From the NCBI GenBank assembly GCA_035048485.1, contig CM068582.1, positions 34,923,596 to 34,987,595 of the forward strand: a stretch of DNA of 64,000 nt, given 5' to 3'. A model generated the notes under the pieces. That model saw nothing but the letters and a program-made list of their open reading frames with translations. It searched no databases and was not told where the DNA came from. This document shows, piece by piece, positions 47,501-56,879 of the stretch (positions are counted from its first letter, which is position 1; every line of letters begins with the position of its first letter). The position numbers and the translations under genes were made by a program. This stretch comes from Pteria penguin (taxonomy: Eukaryota; Mollusca; Bivalvia; Pterioida; Pteriidae).

Positions 47501-49503
47501 ATCCGGAACACCACGTCGGTATACTGTCTTACGGTTGAGGCAGTGAGATTCGAGATCCCGTTTCATGACCATCCGGAACACCACGTCGGTATACTGTCTT
47601 ACGGATGAGGCGGTGAGATCTGAGATCCCGTGTCATGACCATCTGGAACACCACGTCGGTATACTGTTTTACGGATGAAGCAGTGAGATCTGAGATCCCG
47701 TGTCATGACCATCCGGAACACCACGTCGGTATACTGTCTTACGGATGAGGCAGGGAGATCTGAGATCCCGTGTTCTGACCATCAGGAACACGACGTCGGT
47801 ATACTGTCTTACGGATGAGGCAGTGAGATCTGAGATCCCGTGCCATGACCATCCGGAACACCACGTCGGTATACTATCTTACGGATGAAGCAGTGAGATC
47901 TGAGATCCCGTGTCATGACCATCTGGAACACCACGTCGGTATACTGTATTACGGTTGAGGCAGTGAGATTTGAGGTCCCGTGTCATGACCATCCGGAACA
48001 CCACGTCGGTATGCTGTCTTACGGATGAGGCAGGGAGATCTGAGATCCCGTGTTCTGACCATCAGGAAAACGACGTCGGTATACTGTCTTACGGATGAGG
48101 CAGTGAGATCTGAGATCCCGTGTCATGACCATCTGGAATACCACATCGGTATACTGTTTTACGGATGAAGCAGTGAGATCTGAGATCCCGTGTCATGACC
48201 ATCCGGAACACCACGTCGGTATACTATCTTACGGATGAAGCAGTGAGATCTGAGATCCCGTGTCATGACCATCTGGAACACCACGTCGGTATACTGTCTT
48301 ACGGTTGAGGCAGTGAGATCTGAGGTCCCGTGTCATGACCATCCGGAACACCACGTCGGTATGCTGTCTTACGGATGAGGCAGGGAGATCTGAGATCCCG
48401 TGTTCTGACCATCAGGAAAACGACGTCGGTATACTGTCTTACGGATGAGGCAGTGAGATCTGAGATCCCGTGTCATGACCATCTGGAATACCACGTCGGT
48501 ATACTGTCTTACGGATGAAGCAGTGAGATCTGAGATCCCGTGTCATGGCCATCCGGAACACCACGTCGGTATACTGTCTTACGGATGAAGCAATGAGATC
48601 CGAGATCCCGTGTCATGACCATCCGGAACACCACGTCGGTATACTGTCTTACGGATGAAGCAATGAGATCCGAGATCCCGTGTCATGACCATCCGGAACA
48701 CGACGTCGGTATACTGTCTTACGGATGAGGCAGTGAGATCTGAGATCCCGTGTCATGACCATCTGGAACACCACGTCGGTATACTGTCTTACGGATGAAG
48801 CGGTGAGATCTGAGATCCCGTGTCATGACCATCCGGAACACCACGTCGGTATACTGTCTTACGGTTGAGGCAGTGAGATCTGAGATCCTGTGTCATGACC
48901 ATCCGGAACACCACGTCGGTATACTGATGAAGCAGTGAGATCTCAGATCCCGTGTCATGACCATCCGGAACACCACGTCGGTATACTGTTTTACGGATGA
49001 AGCAGTGAGATATTAGATCCCGTGTCATGGCCATCTGGAACACCACGTCGGTATACTGTCTTACGGATGAAGCAGTGAGATCTGAGATCCCGTGTCATGA
49101 CCATCCGGAACACCACGTCGGTATACTGTTTTACGGATGAAGCAGTGAGATATGAGATCCCGTGTCATGACCATCCGGAACACCACGTCGGTATACTGTC
49201 TTACGGATGAAGCGGTGAGATCTGAGATCCCGTGTCATGACCATCCGGAACACCACGTCGGTATACTGTCTTACGGATGAAGCAATGAGATCCGAGATCC
49301 CGTGTCATGACCATCCGGAACACGACGTCGGTATACTGTCTTACGGTTGAGGCAGTGAGATCTGAGATCCTGTGTCATGACCATCCGGAACACCACGTCG
49401 GTATACTGATGAAGCAGTGAGATCTCAGATCCCGTGTCATGACCATCCGGAACACCACGTCGGTATACTGTTTTACGGATGAGGCATTGAGATCTGAGAT
49501 CCA
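44571..49503 (+). repeat. Satellite, 70-bp monomer, about 70 copies, derived from SINE body
   Basis: Unit: CCGGAACACCACGTCGGTAT, ACTGTCTTACGGATGAGGCA, GTGAGATCTGAGATCCCGTG, TCATGACCAT (70 bp). The spacing is exact over almost 5 kb. Variants include GTTGAGG, ATGAAGC, CAGGGAG, TTCTGACC and ATCAGGAAA. A 62-bp unit lacking TCTTACGG occurs twice, at 48921 and 49403, 482 bp apart (62 + 6 x 70). Blocks of 18-19 units recur (45021 and 46351; 45821 and 47081). Comparing 47311-47355 with the SINE at 39796-39840 by eye, 36 of 45 positions match without gaps, including CTGTCTT-CGGATGAG and TCCCGTGTCA. Minus-strand open frames (RRGVPDGHDTGSEISLL) are repeat artefacts. Confidence 0.97.
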
Positions 49504-50300
49504 TGACAGACAGTTAGACTTAAAAACGGTATCGAATGGATCGATGTTCTTTCTGTGCTGTGCGTCGGGCAAATGTCACTATATAAGTGAAATGGTTTTG
49601 TCGTGATGGAAAGAAAGAAAGAAAGAGATGATCAGAAACGTCAATATAGTACCAGTATTTCTCTATATATGTAGTTTTGCACATCTTGTTGGAGAATCCG
49701 TGCGTTTTGCATCTGCGTTGCATGTATCCTTGTTCACAAACTCAATCCAGATGTCGATACCAACAAAACAAACAATGAGCAATCGATCATTAATTAGTTA
49801 TCGATTTCAACATCGTAAACATTGTGGATTGCAAAGCATTCGATTGCAGCTATTAGAGTAAGTTGTTGGAGCTCTTTGTGTCTCACTGAGCAAACAAGAA
49901 GTAGGTTATATACTCTTTTAGGTCAAAGTCTTTTTAAATTTAGGATAGATGGACCACCATCACTCTGGATACATTAATTTTATGTAAACTGTTCTTGGCA
50001 AATGATGGTTATATTTCCGACTGAGTTGACGATAAAATTCAAGCTCTTCAACAAACCGCATCATCGTGCGATTTGACCAGTCGGTTGCATTTATGAATAC
50101 TTGGGAAATTGTAAAGCGAGTTTCTTGTATTGATTCTTTATAAAAAAGATCAGTAGGGAATTACCGTAAGTAATTTCCATTAGAAATAATACGTGTGACT
50201 CACGGGTTCATGGGAGTTTATGGCAAGAGTCAGTTGGTTCCTGCTGTTATTGTTATTATTCACTGTATAATGTGGTGTTATATACGTATACATACGTGCG
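49504..50300. other. Possible SINE 3' remnant after the satellite, then no gene
   Basis: Just past the array, GTCACTATATAAGTGAAATG followed by GTTTTGTCGTGATGG and a (GAAA)n tail (49609-49626) faintly resembles the SINE ending GTGAAATA...GTGACGTAAAAC plus tail. The rest is AT-rich with no gene I can support. Confidence 0.35.
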
Positions 50301-50310
50301 CACGTATATA

Positions 50311-51456
50311 CAAATCTTATTAAAACGCGACTTGCACTTCGTTCCTCTACGATACTCTCCACGTACAAAATCTTTAAATGCCAATTCGAGGTCATCTCAG
50401 CATGACCTTTCAGTATAGCCAATCAGAATTTGAGTTAGAGATTTTCCGGTGTTTTTTGGAATACAATGATACCGAAAGTTGGCAAGCCTCGTTGTGGAGG
50501 ACCGAGATTTTTGACACTTGGGTTAGGATATATCTGTCCATCACTGATGGTGGTGATAGATTCTATTATTCCCTGAGTTCTAGATCAGTTTCCATAGAAT
50601 TTGATGACGTCATAAGTGTTTTACGTCAGATACCGTCCCAAATGAAAAGTAACTCTGTAGAACGAAAAGACCAAATATGAATTATATATACTCATAACAA
50701 TGTAAAATGTAATTGTATGATCAAATAAAAGATATGTTACAAATCAACATTTTTACTTTGGACATTATATAATATATTGAATATATTTAAAGTAAATTCG
50801 GAGCGAAACGTGTCGGGGCGTATGGTATTTCAGAGCGAAACGTCCCAGGACGAAACATGCATTCGGAGCGAAACGTCCCGTTACCGTTGAAACGACTTTG
50901 TTTTCCCACTCTAATACACCGATCCACTTTTCAGCATAGAAAGCGATGTTTGGCGGACTTTTGATTGTTTTACTTATAACGTCATAGTCAAATGTCCGAC
51001 TTGTCCAACCTTGCGTGACGTCATCATAGTCGTATTTTGCGCTAAAATGCTTAACATTCAACGAAAGTGGATCGGTGTATTGTACCAACTTAAAGTAGTA
51101 CTGATTGGCGGACTCCTAGTCCTATAAACATGGCCTCGCTGACAAGCGCGAGACAGCAAGTAAATAAAAGGAACGGAGTCTTCCATTGCAGGACTAGCGG
51201 ACTCCATAGGTTTTCTCAGTTGGAGAATTTTTTTGCATTTCGATCTCGAATTTTTTCTATAGGCACGTTTTACGGAGCGGCGGAAATATAAAAGGTCCTG
51301 TTTTCAAACTTTATTTTTTTTTTTCTTCACATTTCACGAAAATTAGGGACGGCGGATCCGTAAACCAACCAACCATCCATAAAAGGCCTTGTGAGATCTT
51401 GTACATGGAGAATATCGTAGAGGAACGAAGCACAAGTCGTGTTTTGATAAGATTGA
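50311..51456. repeat. Inverted pair of about 63-bp arms, 1.0 kb apart
   Basis: Left arm 50311-50373 (CAAATCTTATTAAAACGCGA, CTTGCACTTCGTTCCTCTAC, GATACTCTCCACGTACAAAA TCT) matches the reverse complement of 51394-51456 (CAATCTTATCAAAACACGAC, TTGTGCTTCGTTCCTCTACG, ATATTCTCCATGTACAAGATCT). They could be the ends of one element, or two opposed copies of a short repeat. The sequence between includes a 100-codon frame (50378-50680) of no recognisable family, a TCGGAGCGAAACGTCCCG-type short repeat (50799-50885) and a MITE (50913-51081). Confidence 0.7.
50913..51081 (-). mobile_element. MITE with AATACACCGATCCACTTT termini, copy 1
   Basis: Inverted termini AATACACCGATCCACTTT and its complement AAAGTGGATCGGTGTATT enclose 169 bp with GCGATGTTTGGCGGACTTTT, CAAATGTCCGACTTGTCCAA and GCGTGACGTCATCATAG. 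Other copies lie at 53635-53803 (opposite orientation) and 55599-55746. Terminal TA...TA is compatible with a TA target duplication of Tc1/mariner type, but this is inference. Confidence 0.88.
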
Positions 51457-51459
51457 CAT

Positions 51460-52325
51460 GCATGCATGCATACACCCCCACACACATACATACATACAGA
51501 CAAACAGACACTTCTATTTTTAATTTCTAGCAAAACCTCATTTCCATTTTGTATGTGGTTGAAGGTTCAAGAACATATGGTCCCCTATAACAGATATTTC
51601 CTTACCTTTCCGGCACTCGCAGTCTGATATATCAACACTGACTCCACCCTATTCTTGACACCATAAGGGTAAAATGCTCATAGATGCCATAGGTCACCTA
51701 TCTATAGAGATATACTATATACGGGCATTAATAAGCACGAAATAGTGTTCTGTCATTTAGTTTTTATGAATAAGTGACTTTTTACAAATTACATAAAAAT
51801 CTGTAAAATATCAGTCCTTTCGTTGTCTTCTATCACATTCTTGCATGGACGACATTATACGTGTGCTACAGGTTACTATAATTCACTCGTTTTTGTGTCA
51901 TTAATTTTCATTAGCCTTTGTTTCAAGCGGAAGCGCGATATACCTTCCCCTACTCTCCCAATTTCGATTATATTACTATGCCACATTTTTTTTTTCAATT
52001 TTCCTCCTCCCTACTAATGTAATGTTTAAAGTGCTATTAGAATGCTGGAGAATTTTGCGTTTTCATGTAATACTAATTGAATTATTCCTCCATTGATAGA
52101 AATTACAACTTTTCCTGCTTCAGTATTTCTCTGGGAGATGTTTTAAAATACCGATTTGCCTAGTATCACGAACAAAATAAAAGACTTCCGGTTTAACTTG
52201 TTACAGCACCTTTGTACAACTTTTAACGTCATTTAGTATAACGTCACAATTCAAAGTTTAACGTAATAATGAAAAATCAGGGAAAAGAAGCATATGTACA
52301 ACTTCTGACGTCACATACTATGGCG
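51460..52325. other. No gene seen; GCATGCAT/ACAT low complexity at left
   Basis: 51456-51510 is CATG/CATA-rich. The rest is AT-rich. A pair of TGTACAACTT segments (52214 and 52296, each followed by ACGTCA) suggests another small repeat. Confidence 0.45.
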
Positions 52326-52329
52326 ATGG

Positions 52330-52446
52330 GGTTCGCCGCCCGGGTTGCGCCACTATGTTTAAGAAGTTGGTAACCTCCTGCTTCCATGTCGCGATATAAC
52401 TGAAATATTGTTGAAAGCGACGTAAAACACCAATCAACCAACCAAA
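52330..52446 (+). mobile_element. SINE family 2, 5'-truncated copy inside the Penelope-like relic
   Basis: GGGTTGCGCCACTATGTTTA, CTCCTGCTTCCATGTCGCGA, TATAACTGAAATATTGTTGA and AAGCGACGTAAAACACCAAT with a CAACCAACCAA tail. It is nearly identical in body to 38986-39154. It abuts the last recognisable codons of the Penelope-like pseudogene (52452). Confidence 0.88.
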
Positions 52447-52755
52447 TAATCTATGTGTTTTCCACTATATCCCCTTTTCAACTCCTCACGATGTTTTGCA
52501 TAGTCCACCGTCCTGATCCCTAGCATCTATTTTTTTAATCCTCAATCCGAGTCCATACGCTTTGTTCGTATGCAAAGGGTGGCATGAATTTTGTTTTGAA
52601 TATAAATGTTTGTCTGTCGGTTTCGAATAAAGATCCGTGAAAAAAAAAAGGCCGTTCTCTATTTTTTAAAAGTACCCCAAAATTATATGTTGTATCTGAT
52701 CCATCGTAATTCAATTTTTATATCATTGTGTATTTTATTTACATGCTCCGCGAAG

Positions 52756-53222
52756 TCTACTGTCCGTGCCACTCACTCTGGAAACTGGAAAATCTGGATT
52801 TTCAGTTACTCATCTTCAGAATAATTTCAAAAAGGCAAAACCATCCGATAGAGTTTGTTTAGTCGTAATTTTTGGTGTATGCTATATGTTTGTATAAAGA
52901 AGCGTCATATTTTATAGAAAAAAATCAATTTTAGATAGGGCGATTTCCATATTAAATTTTGACGTGACGTCGCCAAATTTCCCATAGACTCAATATTAAA
53001 CATTGGCGACGTCACGTCAAAATTAACATAGAAAACGCCCTATCTAAAATAATTTTTTCCGTATAAAATACGAATGCTTCTTCGTAGAAACATATAACAT
53101 ACACCGAAAGTTACGACTAAACAAAACCTGTCGATTGATACTAATTTTGTAAAACTGTTTTAAAAATAAATAAGTGAAAATCCAGATTTTTCGGTTTACA
53201 AAGTGAGTGGCGCGGATAGTAA
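52756..53222. mobile_element. Foldback element, about 225-bp inverted arms, inserted in the Penelope-like relic
   Basis: The left arm begins ACTGTCCGTGCCACTCAC and the right arm, reverse complemented, begins ACTATCCGCGCCACTCAC. Both continue with TCTGGATTTTCA, TTTAGTCGTAA, TTGGTGTATG/TCGGTGTATG, TTTTAGATAGGGCG and AATTTTGACGTGACGTCGCC, up to a short centre at about 52977-52993 (CCCATAGACTCAATATT). Reverse transcriptase coding stops at its right edge (RFIDDGFGVW) and resumes at its left edge (FAEHVNKIH), so it inserted into that gene. Confidence 0.88.
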
Positions 53223-53569
53223 CAGTGATCCCAAACCCCAATCCCAAACCCCGAATCCATCGTCAATAAATCGTTGGTAAAAAACCCGGTTTCTTTTCAT
53301 ACTTAAGAAGTTTTTCTTCCCACTTCCGCACATATGTACATGCAAAATTTCGACCTAATCTATACCCAATCGCTATTCTCTCTACTTGTTTATCGTGTTT
53401 ATTATTGAGTTTAAATCCATTTAAGTCCAAGACACATTCCATCATTTTGATTACATACATTTTCTGACGGTACGCGTGGATTAGTACTGTATTCTAATAC
53501 TTATCTACACGCGTCTTACCCCTTTGTCCCTGGGTATCGAAGGGTATAGCTTAGCTACATCAAAACAGA

Positions 53570-54094
53570 ATAGACCTTTAGCCTTAACTGCGGAGCTGAA
53601 ACATTGGACGGCAAAATTATAAACGTTCCCTCCAAATACACCGATCCACTTTCGTCGAATAACAAGCGCTTTAGCGCAAAATACGACTGTGATTACGTCA
53701 CGCAAGGTTGGACAAGTCGGACATTTGATTATGACGTCATAAGCATAACAATTAAAAGTCCGCTAAACGTCGCTTTCTATGCTGAAAAGTGGATCGGTGT
53801 ATTGATCAGAATAGATCCCTTGCCGATCTTGATAAAGGCTGTCTTTTTGTCCGAGCTAACAACTCTTAGCGTTGATTTTCATAGTGACGTCATAATACGT
53901 GACATAAATTTATTGTAACTTCATAACGAAAAACAACGCGAAAAGGTATTAGCTCGGACAAAAAGACAACAATTATGAAGATCGGCAAATGGTATATTAC
54001 GTCAAAATACATTATGACGTAATGAAATTGGAGGGAGCGTTAATCAATATGCCGTCCAATGTTACAGCTCCGCAATTAAAGGAAAAAGGTCTAT
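53570..54094. mobile_element. MITE with about 65-bp terminal repeats inserted in the Penelope-like relic
   Basis: The left end ATAGACCTTTAGCC ... CTGCGGAGCTGAAACATTGG ACGGC ... TCCCTCCAA mirrors the right end, which reverse complemented reads ATAGACCTTTTTCC ... TTGCGGAGCTGTAACATTGG ACGGC ... TCCCTCCAA. A second inverted pair lies inside: GCCGATCTTGATAAAGG ... CTTTTTGTCCGAGCTAA (53821-53858) against 53950-53990. The nested AATACACCGATCC MITE splits its left part. Coding of the host relic reads DAIL on one side and FCFDVAKLY on the other, in frame across the insertion. Confidence 0.85.
53635..53803 (+). mobile_element. MITE with AATACACCGATCCACTTT termini, copy 2, nested
   Basis: AATACACCGATCCACTTTCG (53635) to AAAAGTGGATCGGTGTATT (53803), 169 bp, the reverse orientation of copy 1. 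It sits inside the larger MITE at 53570-54094, so it arrived later. A 104-codon frame through it is incidental. Confidence 0.9.
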
Positions 54095-54508
54095 AAAATC
54101 GCATCCTTCGGTAAACTGTCTTCTAATTTAAGTTTAGAAATACATCGGAAGGGTCTTTTATATATGAAGGTAAATTTATAACATAGTTATGTTCTGTAAG
54201 TTCCGCGAATCGTTCTATTGGTGTTAATTCCGCTAACTATGGTTCTTCATGGCGTGTCTTTCTTAATGTATTTTGGGGTTACCTTTCAGTTTACTTGCCT
54301 TTGAGTACATTGGAATTAATACTGCCTTAGATCTTTGCTAATATTTCTCTCATTATACAGTCTGTTCACTAATTTTTTTAAACTGTATCCTCTGTGATAG
54401 TCTTCTCGGTCTCCACGTACCATTTGCTCTCCTCCATCTCTTTTTGCAGTTTCTTAACGTATGCGTCTCTGTTCATAATTACTGTGCCGGATAACTATAT
54501 CAGTATTA

Positions 54509-54842
54509 CAGTCAAACTTCGATATCTCGAACACTGATATCTCGAATACCCGGGATATCTCGAAGTCGAACGCCGGTCCCGAAAAAAATCCTTCATATTA
54601 TGATTAAATTCACCCCGGATGTGTCGAACACTGATATATCGAATACCATGCTTTTCTCGAATACATTTTCAAGTCCTAAAGTTCTTATTTACACGTTTTA
54701 TTTCGAAGTTGGCTTCTTATTGAGAATATTCCCCGCGGCGTTTACCCTAAATGACAGATCGCTCGCGTGGTGTGATCAATTGACCGTGTCGGTGTACAAA
54801 GCCGCAGTAATTACATAATCGATCGCGTCCGTGCGTACCCTG
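54509..54842 (+). mobile_element. DNA-transposon insertion with TTA duplication and TATCTCGAA repeats
   Basis: It begins CAGTCAAACTTCGATATCTC and ends GTGCGTACCCTG, flanked by TTA on both sides (54506-54508 and 54843-54845). Near the left end GATATCTCGAACACTGATATC and GATATATCGAATACC recur. CAGTCAAACTTCGATAT resembles pogo/Tigger termini, but those duplicate TA rather than TTA and a matching right terminus is not visible, so the class is open. Removing the element plus one TTA restores an in-frame SLLNNTDIVIR in the host reverse transcriptase, which fixes the boundaries well. Confidence 0.75.
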
Positions 54843-55319
54843 TTATTTAGAAGGGAATAAAACGCATCTCCTTTGTCACGCATAGTATTTAGTTCCCGCT
54901 TTTTTAGACTACGATTTATGTAATTTTTCACAAGCTCAGTGTAGGTATCCAGTCATTGATCCCTTCAGGGTTTAGGTGTAAAGAAACTTTTCTTTTATCT
55001 TTAAACTTATCTTGATTTTCATAGTTAACCCTATTTTCCTCATCATTTTCCTTATAAAGATGTTCGTGAAGTCTCATACGCCGTTCCCACTCTCCTAAAT
55101 CTGCCAACAATTTCGTCATATCAACCTTCGTCCTATCCGGTATAAATTTAAGTCCGTTGGAAAATGAAATTTCATCGCTTTCCAGTTTATAATGTGACAT
55201 ATTATTAACTTTGTCATCTGGTCTTTTACTTTTCTTCTGATTATCTGCTATTATTATTCTATTCCCATCGCTAATGTTATTGGACCTCCGACGTCTGAAG
55301 GCTCTACACACATCCCCCC

Positions 55320-55590
55320 TCCCCAGCCAGTGTCAGATTTGCCGGTTTGTTTACATTTACTTTGAATCATCCATACGTTTGCGTAATTAGTAGGCAGTAT
55401 CAAACGTGTGGATGATTCAGATTATATACATGTATTTTCTTCGATTATCCATTTTTAGCAAAACGCCACATTGCCCTTTCATTCACTGAACGAGAGGTGA
55501 TTTGTACACGGTGAGAGACTTCATATGTAACGTATGAAAATCGAAATGAAGGTAGTCGCTTTAACATCACTCGGAAATGGTGTTTATACC
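55320..55590. other. No gene seen
   Basis: Possible 5' end of the Penelope-like element on the minus strand, with no recognisable motif. TACTTTGAATCATCCATACG and its partial inverse CGTGTGGATGATTCAGATTA (55359-55422) form a loose inverted repeat. Confidence 0.4.
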
Positions 55591-55598
55591 CTTTCACT

Positions 55599-55746
55599 AT
55601 ACACCCATCCACATTTCAGCATGGAAAGCGATGTTTAGCGGACTCTTTAGTGTTATGCTTATGACGTCATAATCAAATGTCATCGAAGTCATATTTTGCA
55701 CTATTTTTAAAGTGCTTGACATTGGACGAAAGTGGATCGGTGTATT
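55599..55746 (-). mobile_element. MITE with AATACACCGATCCACTTT termini, copy 3, diverged
   Basis: TACACCCATCCACATTTCAG (left) to GAAAGTGGATCGGTGTATT (right), 148 bp, same interior landmarks as copy 1 (GCGATGTTTAGCGGACTCTT, TTATGACGTCATAATCAAAT) with about 20 bp lost in the middle. The left terminus has drifted. Confidence 0.82.
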
Positions 55747-55802
55747 ACTGCCGAATTATTACATATTTTGAAAATTTTACCAATAGTTTATATAGAAAGT
55801 TT

Positions 55803-55851
55803 CCGGGCTGATATAGAGTCATAAATGCCTGCAAACTTCATATCAGCCCGG
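55803..55851. repeat. Perfect 12-bp hairpin
   Basis: CCGGGCTGATAT (55803-55814) and ATATCAGCCCGG (55840-55851), 25-nt loop. Confidence 0.85.
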
Positions 55852-55989
55852 GGACTATTTCCAGTTACGTGACGTCATACTTATATTTGACGTCATACCG
55901 TACGCAAACAAACATGGCAGACAGTATTATTAACGAAAATACTTCGATTTATAGAATTAAATGTAGATGGACGGTTAAATATCTAATAA

Positions 55990-56121
55990 AGGTTATTGAC
56001 TGAATACGACGAAATAAGACCGCCCTCGGTCTTTGAGCGGATGCGGCCCTCGCAAGTTCGGGCCGCTTTACTGCTCAAAGACCTCGGGCGGTCATATTTT
56101 GTCGTATTCAGTCAATAACCT
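55990..56121. repeat. 132-bp near-perfect palindrome with inner hairpin
   Basis: Arm 55990-56038 (AGGTTATTGACTGAATACGA, CGAAATAAGACCGCCCTCGG, TCTTTGAGC) pairs with 56073-56121 (GCTCAAAGACCTCGGGCGGT, CATATTTTGTCGTATTCAGT, CAATAACCT) with few mismatches. The 34-bp centre holds a second stem, GCGGCCC/GGGCCGC. Likely a foldback-type element; no coding. Confidence 0.9.
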
Positions 56122-56124
56122 ATA

Positions 56125-56570
56125 AATAACGTTTTGGTTAGCAAATGATTACGAAGCACTAAAAATCTTTAACGTCATAATAGAACACATTATTGCCATA
56201 TTTCGGGAACAGCTATGAGTTTGCCAACCAAAAGACAGTTCCTCAGCTTGTATCATGTGAGTAAAAAAAGATCTGTTACTTACCTCGGAGTCGCATTCTA
56301 GCTTGTTGCAGTAATGGCTAAGTGTTCCATTGGGTACCACACCTGGAACCTCTTCACCTCGTCAGTAACCTTATTTGAATATTGGATCACAGCTCAACAT
56401 TTAGCTACCGGTTGATACGTCATTATAGGAACCATCATATTCTCGGACTTATACATCGTAGAAACTGCCGAATGAGAAACTTTTCATTTATACATGCGAT
56501 GTATCATTTCCATGCGTCATGTGCATATTGTTTGCATTGAACATGGTGTGTTTCATTTGAATTTCTTAGA
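56125..56570. other. No gene seen
   Basis: AT-rich, no coding motif that I can support. Confidence 0.45.
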
Positions 56571-56585
56571 TATATATTTTGTCAA

Positions 56586-56863
56586 AAGCCGGCGTGGCCT
56601 AGTGGTATCGCGTCCGATTCCTGATCGAGAGGCCGGGGTTCGAGTTCCGCTCTGGTCATGCCGGTGTCATGTCTTTCGGACGAGACAGTAAACCGAGTCC
56701 CCGTGTCGTGGTATGCATGGCACGTTAAAGATCCCTCACTGCTTCGGGTAGGTCCGTTGCAAAGGCCAAAATTTGTATGCCCCGCATCAGGCAGATGCCG
56801 TCACCATATACGTGAAATATTCGTGGTGTGACGTAAAACAAAAATCAATAAATCAATCAATCA
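56586..56863 (+). mobile_element. SINE family 1, full-length copy with perfect 12-bp target duplication
   Basis: ATATTTTGTCAA flanks it at 56574-56585 and 56864-56875. Layout: GGCGTGGCCTAGTGGTATCG (A box), TTCCTGATCGAGAGG, GGGGTTCGAGTTCCGC (B box), CATGTCTTTCGGACGAGACA, GATCCCTCACTGCTTCGG, CCGTTGCAAAGG, GCATCAGGCAGATGCC, GTGTGACGTAAAAC and an AATC tail. The perfect duplication and full length suggest one of the younger insertions here. Confidence 0.95.
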
Positions 56864-56879
56864 ATATTTTGTCAATTAT

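Larger units (their letters stand above)
52452..55311 (-). pseudogene. Penelope-like retroelement reverse transcriptase, broken by nested insertions
   Basis: Minus-strand pieces appear in protein order. 55311-54928: SHYKLESDEISFSNGLKFIP ... LADLGEWERRMRLHEHLY, the usual N-terminal region. 54937-54842: INRSLKKRELNTMRDKGDAF then YSLLNN. 54501-54378: DIVIR, then GTVIMNRDAYVKKLQKEM. 54230-54126: IERFAELTEHNYVINLPSYI KD. 53569-53505: FCFDVAKLYPSIPRDKGV (first catalytic Asp). 53460-53268: MMECVLDLNGFKLNNKH ... VRKWEEKLLKYEKKPG. 53276-53244: FYQRFIDDGFGVW, holding the DD catalytic pair (about 53259-53264). 52752-52630: FAEHVNKIHNDIKIELRW and VLLKNRER, then DLYSKPTDKHLY and NKAYGLGLRIKKI. 52502-52452: YAKHREELKRGYSGKHI. 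This order and the R-F-I-D-D-G-F-G-x-W motif are typical of Penelope-like elements. Frameshifts, stops and at least three insertions kill it. No GIY-YIG endonuclease remains in view. Confidence 0.88.

Noticed and set aside
48789..49572. Minus-strand frames YRRGVPDGHDTGSEISLLHQ
   Set aside because: Translation of the 70-bp satellite; no stop happens to be in phase over a few units.
53604..53918. 104-codon plus-strand frame
   Set aside because: It runs through the terminal repeats of two nested MITEs and has no independent support.
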